A stretch of 64,000 bases of DNA, taken from Epiperipatus broadwayi. Its lineage: Eukaryota; Onychophora; Udeonychophora; Euonychophora; Peripatidae. The translations under genes were made by a program, and so were the position numbers. Under the pieces are notes generated by a model, which did no database searches, was not told the origin of the DNA, and was given only the letters and a program-made list of their open reading frames with translations. The stretch spans positions 744,001-808,000 of the forward strand of contig JAQFVV010000180.1 of assembly GCA_028023455.1 (NCBI GenBank), written 5' to 3'. This document shows positions 58,424 through 64,000 of the stretch, piece after piece. Within the stretch, counting starts at the first letter, position 1, and the number at the start of each line of letters is the position of its first letter.

Positions 58424-58618
58424 TCTTTAAAAAAAATATAGGAGGAACTTATGCTACAAGAATCCATTATTGATGATCCCCTTTTTCACTCTCCTCTGTG
58501 CTCTTTACTGTTACTTATATCATAATTTGAACATAGAGATAAAAATCTGAATTAGAATTATTTATCATAAATAATGGAATCTTGTAGCATAAGTTCCTCC
58601 TATATTTTTTTTTAAAGT
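58424..58618. repeat. Hairpin MITE, arms about 54 bp
   Basis: The left arm 58424-58478 includes ATATAGGAGGAACTTATGCT and ACAAGAATCCATTAT. The right arm 58565-58618 carries the complement (AGCATAAGTTCCTCCTATAT). The arms are nearly perfect; the interior of about 85 bp is non-coding. The ends are A/T-rich (CTTTAAAAAA...TTTTTTTTAAAG). Confidence 0.88.
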
Positions 58619-59304
58619 TTCATTTCTTTTATTACATTTTAAAACATATACTTGTAGAATTAGAAATTCTAATATTATCCCTTTGAATAATCAATATTTA
58701 AAATAGATGATAAATTATAAATATCTAAATTATATTAAAGTCAGTAACTATTAACTTTTCAATAAAACTTAATCTGCATCATCTTTTTCTTCTCTTATGC
58801 AATTAGCATTTTAACAATGTCATAAATAAATTTATATCTTCAAATATTAATAGTTTTAACAAATATAAGTAATTATCTTTATTACCAATAAAGATAAGAT
58901 TTAGCAGAAAATGTTTCATATCATATGACATATAAAAATTATTAAGAAATAATTTTCTTACATATTCTTTTTGCTTTAAGTAGCAAAAATATTTAAATAG
59001 TATGCAGTTTCTTTTGGTAAAATACATTTTATCCAAGTGAATGAAGTTCTATTCCAATCAATATCCTAAGTTTGTAATCAGCATATGCAGAGCACCAATG
59101 AGAATAGGTTACTTTTCACTCCATGATGAAATTTATTAATAAACTTCTTAAAATTAGTTTTCATATATTTAGAATTATTTAACTTTTATTACTAAAAAAA
59201 TAATAAAATTTTAATAAATTTACACTTAAATTTTAGGAAAAGAAAATACAGTTTTCTCCACCTTTGATTTCTTGATTTTTTTTATCACCTACCTATTGTT
59301 ATTT

Positions 59305-59375
59305 ATAGGCAAAATTTTGCAATACCTATTGGTTAATTACCTTTTGCAATACTTATTGGTTAATTATCTTCAGAT
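59305..59375 (+). repeat. Short tandem duplication, period about 27 bp
   Basis: TTTTGCAATACCTATTGGTT and TTTTGCAATACTTATTGGTT, each followed by AATTA, occur in succession. Confidence 0.85.
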
Positions 59376-59585
59376 ATCTACTTAAAATGAATATTAATTA
59401 CTGTCTACTATTTTAAAATAAATTAAAACTAATATTAAATCAATATTTATCAATTTTAATAATGCAAAATTTAAATTATATTTTAATAAAAAAAAAAAAC
59501 AATTTTTATTTAAAATAAATTTTAACACCTAAGTTTTATAATTTACACTATTATTCTAAATAATATTTTTATAAAGCGCAGATGG

Positions 59586-60272
59586 TATTGAAAATTAAAT
59601 TGAGAGAGTGCAAACTTCTCAAGCGCTTGTGACTATTACTAACCAATCAGATCTTAAGCACTGGGACAGAGAATTTAACAAGAAAAGAGTGGTTCCCACT
59701 CTCTTCTTTACTTGTCTTTCTATATATCCAAGCCAGTCCAAAGTACTTATATCTGAGAGTGTGAATCTTAAATATCATCACAATTGACTGAGTTCAAATT
59801 ATAAACATACAGCATGAAATCTTTCGATTTACTACGCAGTAGTTTTTCGATGTTATAACTTTGCAGCAATATATGTAAATAATATTTTTATAAAGCGCAT
59901 AGTCACAAATGCTTGAGAAGTTTGCACTCTCTCAATTTAATTTTCAATACCATCTGCACTTTATAAAAATATTATTTACATATATTGCCACAAAGTTATA
60001 ACATCGAAAAACTACTGCGTAGTAAATCAAAAGATTTCACGCTGTATGTTTATAATTTGAACTCAGTCAATTAAGTGTGATGATATTTAAGATTCACACT
60101 CTCAGATATAAGTACTTTGGACTGACTTGGATATATAGAAAGACAAGTAAAGAAGAGAGTGGGAACCATTCTTTTCTTGTTAAATTCTCTGTCCCAGTGC
60201 TTAAGATCTGATTGGTTAGTAATAGTCACACGCGCTTGAGAAGTTTTCACACTCTCAATTTAATTTTCAATA
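59586..60272. repeat. Long inverted repeat (arms about 315 bp)
   Basis: Left arm 59586-59900, right arm 59955-60272, complementary with roughly one mismatch per 20 bp by eye. Shared words include AACCAATCAGATCTTAAGCA, CTTCTTTACTTGTCTTTCTA and its complement, and ACTACGCAGTAGT. The 54-bp spacer (59901-59954) is itself an inverted copy of the left arm's outer end, and AATATTTTTATAAAGCGCA occurs both before the left arm (about 59563-59581) and at its inner end. So the structure looks like two units of one element joined tail to tail. A transcript would fold into a stem of some 300 bp. Confidence 0.9.
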
Positions 60273-60802
60273 CTATTATTCTAGTTATTGATTTTATGAA
60301 CTTTTATGACATTTATATTATCAAATATAACTTTTATTATAACAAATTGACTATTTTAACAGAAAGTAAATTTCCCTTTATTATTAAATCAATGTGTGCA
60401 CACATCTATTAACACACATCTCACTCTCATTTATTTTATCCTTGATTAAACAAGTTTAAAGTAATAAATAATAATAAATAAGTAATAATTTTCAAATTTA
60501 TTATTAATAACTATAAGAAATATTAATTTTAATCATAATAATTACCGATTAAAGATACTTTACATTATTTTAACTATTATTTACTTTTTATTTTAAAAAT
60601 AAATAGTACAACTTATAACTCAAAATTATAAGTTATATAGATTATAACAATCTAAAAAAAGTTAATTCAAATTTAACACTTATGAAACAATTAATTTAGC
60701 TGTTTCTATAAGTCATTACATAAAATTTAAAGTTTTTAATAAAATTGACCTTTAACAACATCCATACAATAATGTAACAAATATAAAGGTTGCAATATAT
60801 AT

Positions 60803-62518
60803 TGTACCAGGGTTCAAATATGTGTCCTCGAAACAGCGGCCTCTTAGGCAGAGAAGAATATATTCGGAGAAATATGTATGTCCAAATGATAGCTATATAA
60901 ATATATAACTAGTGTTACATTTCCAGGACATAGCTTCTTCTTGGCTGTTGAGTTCAACACCACATTCAAAGCACTTTTTTTGTTTGTGTATAAACACGGG
61001 CGCCAGCTGTCTATTCAAAAAGAATAAACAACGCACTTTGAGCACTGGCCACTAACTCAACGCCTAAATCCATGACTAGCTCAGCTGTTTGTAATCACTA
61101 ATAGATTATACATAATTAGTGTCTAAAAGAATTGATAAAAGAATTGTAAAAGGAATTTATAAAAGAGATTGATAAAAAGAATTGACCGACAAATAGAGTT
61201 TAATTTTAAAGACAATTTATTAACTAACATTAATTTTCTAAATTTAAACATCTTTATAATTTTATATAATACACACACATTTTAAATTAACATTTCTAAA
61301 CTAGTTTAAATATTCTCATAGATTTTAATAATAGAACACTGGTATTTATCTAATTTAACTAACAACACTGATATAATGATCATGCACATATTAACTCATA
61401 CACTCACATATATAATAATAAAGTATTACATAGCATTTGAAACTTAAACACACATATCAATAGTTCATTTTATGTATGATATAGAGTTTATGTAATTAGA
61501 CTCTTGGAGGATTTGCACGAATTAATGCAATGCAATGGCTATTACAGTATAAACGAAAATAAGCAAATGTTTTACCTAGGATTTTGAACGTAGATTTAGA
61601 ACTTTGTTTTCTTCTTGTTTGTTGCTTCTTCCAGCAGGCTGGGACATTTCCTTGATGAGTTTCCTTATTATTCATGATCATTACTATTGGAGACAATTAG
61701 ATATTGATGTAGATTTCCAAGTTGTTAAGTTGACATTATTTCACGGGCAGATCTTGCTGTTTTCATCGGACATAGGCTGTGGAGAAAACATGTGTTCCCA
61801 AAATCTTCTCAGCACTGTATTTTGTTTCTGGATACCATCAACTTAACTGACTCAATTAATTTCTGAACTCAATTTGCTCAATTAATTTATGAACTGACTC
61901 TTGTCTCAACTGATTGTCTAATAAAATATTCAGTATTTATACCGACAATGTGTTGTCCCTTTAATATCCTCCGGCCAATATCTGTTGTCGAAATTCCAGT
62001 GATAATCCTTTGATAAACGTGTTTTGGAAGATTGTTTAATTAGTAATAGCCATGCAAAAATGTATTGTTTTATTTTATTAATAGCCATTGCTGTGTTTTT
62101 AATGATAATCTTCTTTTATTTCGCATACATTTTTTTATTATTGACAATCACACATATATACACACATATATTACTAGTTTTAAGATTATTTTTCTTTAAT
62201 TTGAATGAAAAGAGATTTGTATTTTTTAAACTTTAAATTATTTATATTTTACGAATACTAATAAGAAAACTCTCTACTTCCTTTTTATAAAACCTTTAGT
62301 TTAACTTTTCTAACGAAACACCCCTCTCCCCTTCTGACCAATTAATTGCAGCTTTTATTTCAAAAACTAATGATAGAAAGCTATTTGATTCTTATTTTTT
62401 TTGAAAACAAACTGTAATAAACTCTTCAACATTTAATTTTACGTTTTTCTTTTATGAAAGATTATTTTAATAATTTTTTTTAGATAAAATTATATGTGCC
62501 AATTTCAATATTGGTACA
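60803..62518 (-). mobile_element. Solo-LTR-like element, copy 3 (TGTACCA...TGGTACA)
   Basis: 1716 bp bounded by TGTACCA (60803, plus strand) and TGGTACA (62518), with ATATAT runs on both sides. There are no coding frames. On the minus strand a TATA box (61941-61934) lies 577 bp from the right end. It is followed by a mixed-composition transcribed-looking zone and, near 61577-61571, CCTAG|GTAAAAC, a potential splice donor. The overall architecture matches copies 1 and 2. Direct sequence similarity to them is weak, apart from the termini and the flanking ATAT. It is probably a related LTR family. Confidence 0.55.
61934..61941 (-). promoter_or_regulatory. TATA box of solo-LTR-like copy 3
   Basis: TATAAATA on the minus strand, preceded by GTCGG and followed by CTGAAT. 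Upstream lies the mixed block GGCCGGAGGATATTAAAGGG. Confidence 0.55.
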
Positions 62519-64000
62519 ATATATATATATATATATAATTACATTTCCATACTCTGTCACTCAAAATATTAATGTGAAAAAATACTCAATTCATACAGAG
62601 TTTAAATATAAAAAATTAAAACTAGGCATAGTAAATAATACTAAAACTTTATATTTAAATTCTGTATGATCCTTTTTTGTAGATTAATATATTGTGCCAT
62701 TACTTTTCATATCTAAAAGTTTGTAGGCTAGGAAACAAAAAAAATTTTTTTGATTTCAACTAGAATCGTATCATACGAGGGCGTCACTAGAGAATAACCT
62801 AGAGCCATGAAATTAGAAGAATCTTAGATCACAGCTGTTAATTTTTATATGTATGACAGATCCAGATAACCACCCCTTTGCAACCCCATTTTTTATATGC
62901 ATGTATACGCTACGGTCATATGTTTTATTATCACATACAAACGCTAAAGGACATACTCGAACACTTACATATGTTTCAAATAATAATAAGCTTTATTATA
63001 AATTTTACTTGACTTTTATTCAAGACCCTTGATAGAAATACTTCCTTAGTAATCCCTCAACATGCCTAACACTATCGTTCTTTTCCTCTCTCTTTTTTTT
63101 TATATAAATAAAAAAACACAGGTGAAGAGTAACATATGTATATTTTTTTCATTCTTGAAGGAACATGCACTCTTACTTATATATATAAGCATCCCAGACC
63201 AGTCTGAATCTTGACTGGTACAGGGGCTAAGCGGCTTACTATTAGAAGTCAGTTATTTCACTAAACCCCTACCCTCTCTTTCAATATTTACTCCACCCTT
63301 AAACTTTTCATTTGCTTTCTTAAATCATTTCTATTTTTAATCTCCCCTATAGTCTTGAATTTCTTCAAAAGTTATTTGAAAAACCCTCAAAACAAAAAGA
63401 AAAAAAATTTAATTAACAAAACAATATAAACAAATTGAACAATGTTATTATAAGCATTATAAATATATATATGACAAAACCCCTTCTATTGTCGCGGCTT
63501 ATAGTTCGTGGTTGATTCAATACAATTCTATCAGATGTGTTTTTATGGATCAGCAATCAATAGTTCAATTTAAAAAAAACAACAACAAAGTTTATATTAC
63601 CCTGATTGATCAGCGTCCATACACATTCCTTGGGATCCTTTGGGAGTTGATTCACAGTAACGCATTTTGTCCTCCGGTTAACTTCATTTTTTCTTCAGTG
63701 GTTTCTCGGTGATGAAATCCGGGAATCGGCTAGTGCCCCAGCTGGGGACGGATTTTAATTGTTTAGCCTTCTAACATTTTTATTTTTCCAATAGTTCTTT
63801 TCTGTTTTTTAAAAAAATTAATAATTTTTTTAAACAATAGGTTTGTCTCTTATTTATAGTCCTTTCTCCATTGTCCTTTTATCTGATCACGTTCCCAGCC
63901 AGTGATTGCATTTCTTAAATTTTTTTTCTTTTTAAGTTTTTTTAACACCAGCTAACTAGAAGCCACAACAATAGAATTAATTACAATTCTTTTCTCTCTT
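62519..64000. other. Stretch with no recognised gene
   Basis: Starts with an AT run (to about 62537). It contains two less A+T-rich islands at about 62765-62890 (GAGGGCGTCACTAGAGAATA) and 63195-63245 plus 63600-63760 (CCCCAGCTGGGG palindrome at 63737-63748). These may be old transposon ends. The 66-codon frame at 63512-63712 has no motif. Confidence 0.5.

Overview
This window looks like nuclear DNA of an invertebrate animal. It is very A+T-rich (about three quarters A/T by eye), has almost no long open frames, many (AT)n runs, and a dense population of decayed transposons. The mixture is RTE-like and CR1-like LINEs, a Penelope-like element, a Ty3/gypsy element, solo-LTR-like sequences, a hAT, a pogo/Tigger-like remnant and hairpin MITEs. 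That mixture and the FN3 receptor gene fit an arthropod or other protostome, but I cannot name the species. There are no operons, ribosome-binding sites, CRISPR arrays, convincing tRNA genes or rRNA genes.

The only host gene I can support lies on the minus strand and is split by very large introns. Four exons (50935-51124, 39272-39517, 14007-14153, 6584-6718) have good acceptors and donors. All three internal junctions join in phase 1, and the exons encode consecutive fibronectin type III (FN3) modules. The second module resembles the membrane-proximal part of gp130/Domeless-type cytokine receptors (a short Ser-Ser-Gly-Met motif after a Val-Phe-Trp strand), so a JAK/STAT-type receptor is a tentative identity. 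The signal peptide and earlier domains should lie beyond the right side. The transmembrane and cytoplasmic parts were not found and should lie towards or beyond the left edge. Everything else recognisable lies inside or beside these introns.

Layout. 1-2136: RTE-like LINE (minus), endonuclease plus start of the reverse transcriptase, cut by the window edge. 6584-6718: receptor exon. 6841-10590: degenerate Ty3/gypsy element (minus) with both LTRs, gag and integrase, but no room for a full RT/RNase H. 11330-13850: LINE fragment split by a 2.2-kb solo-LTR-like insertion. 14007-14153: receptor exon. 17680-17930: dispersed repeat. 24100-25020: palindromic pair of Penelope-like GIY-YIG ends. 25074-33412: three adjoining segments separated by (AT)n, one of them clearly a second copy of the 11586-13790 element. 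35640-36775: pogo/Tigger-like remnant. 37716-38666: inverted-repeat element. 39272-39517: receptor exon. 44930-46125: two LINE fragments in opposite orientation. 47700-49710: CR1-like LINE (minus) with an SGNH-esterase ORF1 and an endonuclease. 50935-51124: receptor exon. 51876-54690: LINE ORF1 (gag-like) with a 147-bp tandem duplication. 56126-57661: hAT transposon with terminal repeats and target duplication. 59586-60272: long hairpin. 60803-62518: third TGTA...TACA solo-LTR-like element.

The most unusual structural signal is a set of 1.7-2.2 kb (possibly up to 4.2 kb) non-coding elements. They begin TGTA or TGTG, end TACA, carry an internal TATA box, and sit in ATAT or (AT)n sequence. One has an empty site that can be inferred inside a LINE coding sequence. 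Together they suggest an LTR-retrotransposon family with a strong ATAT target preference.
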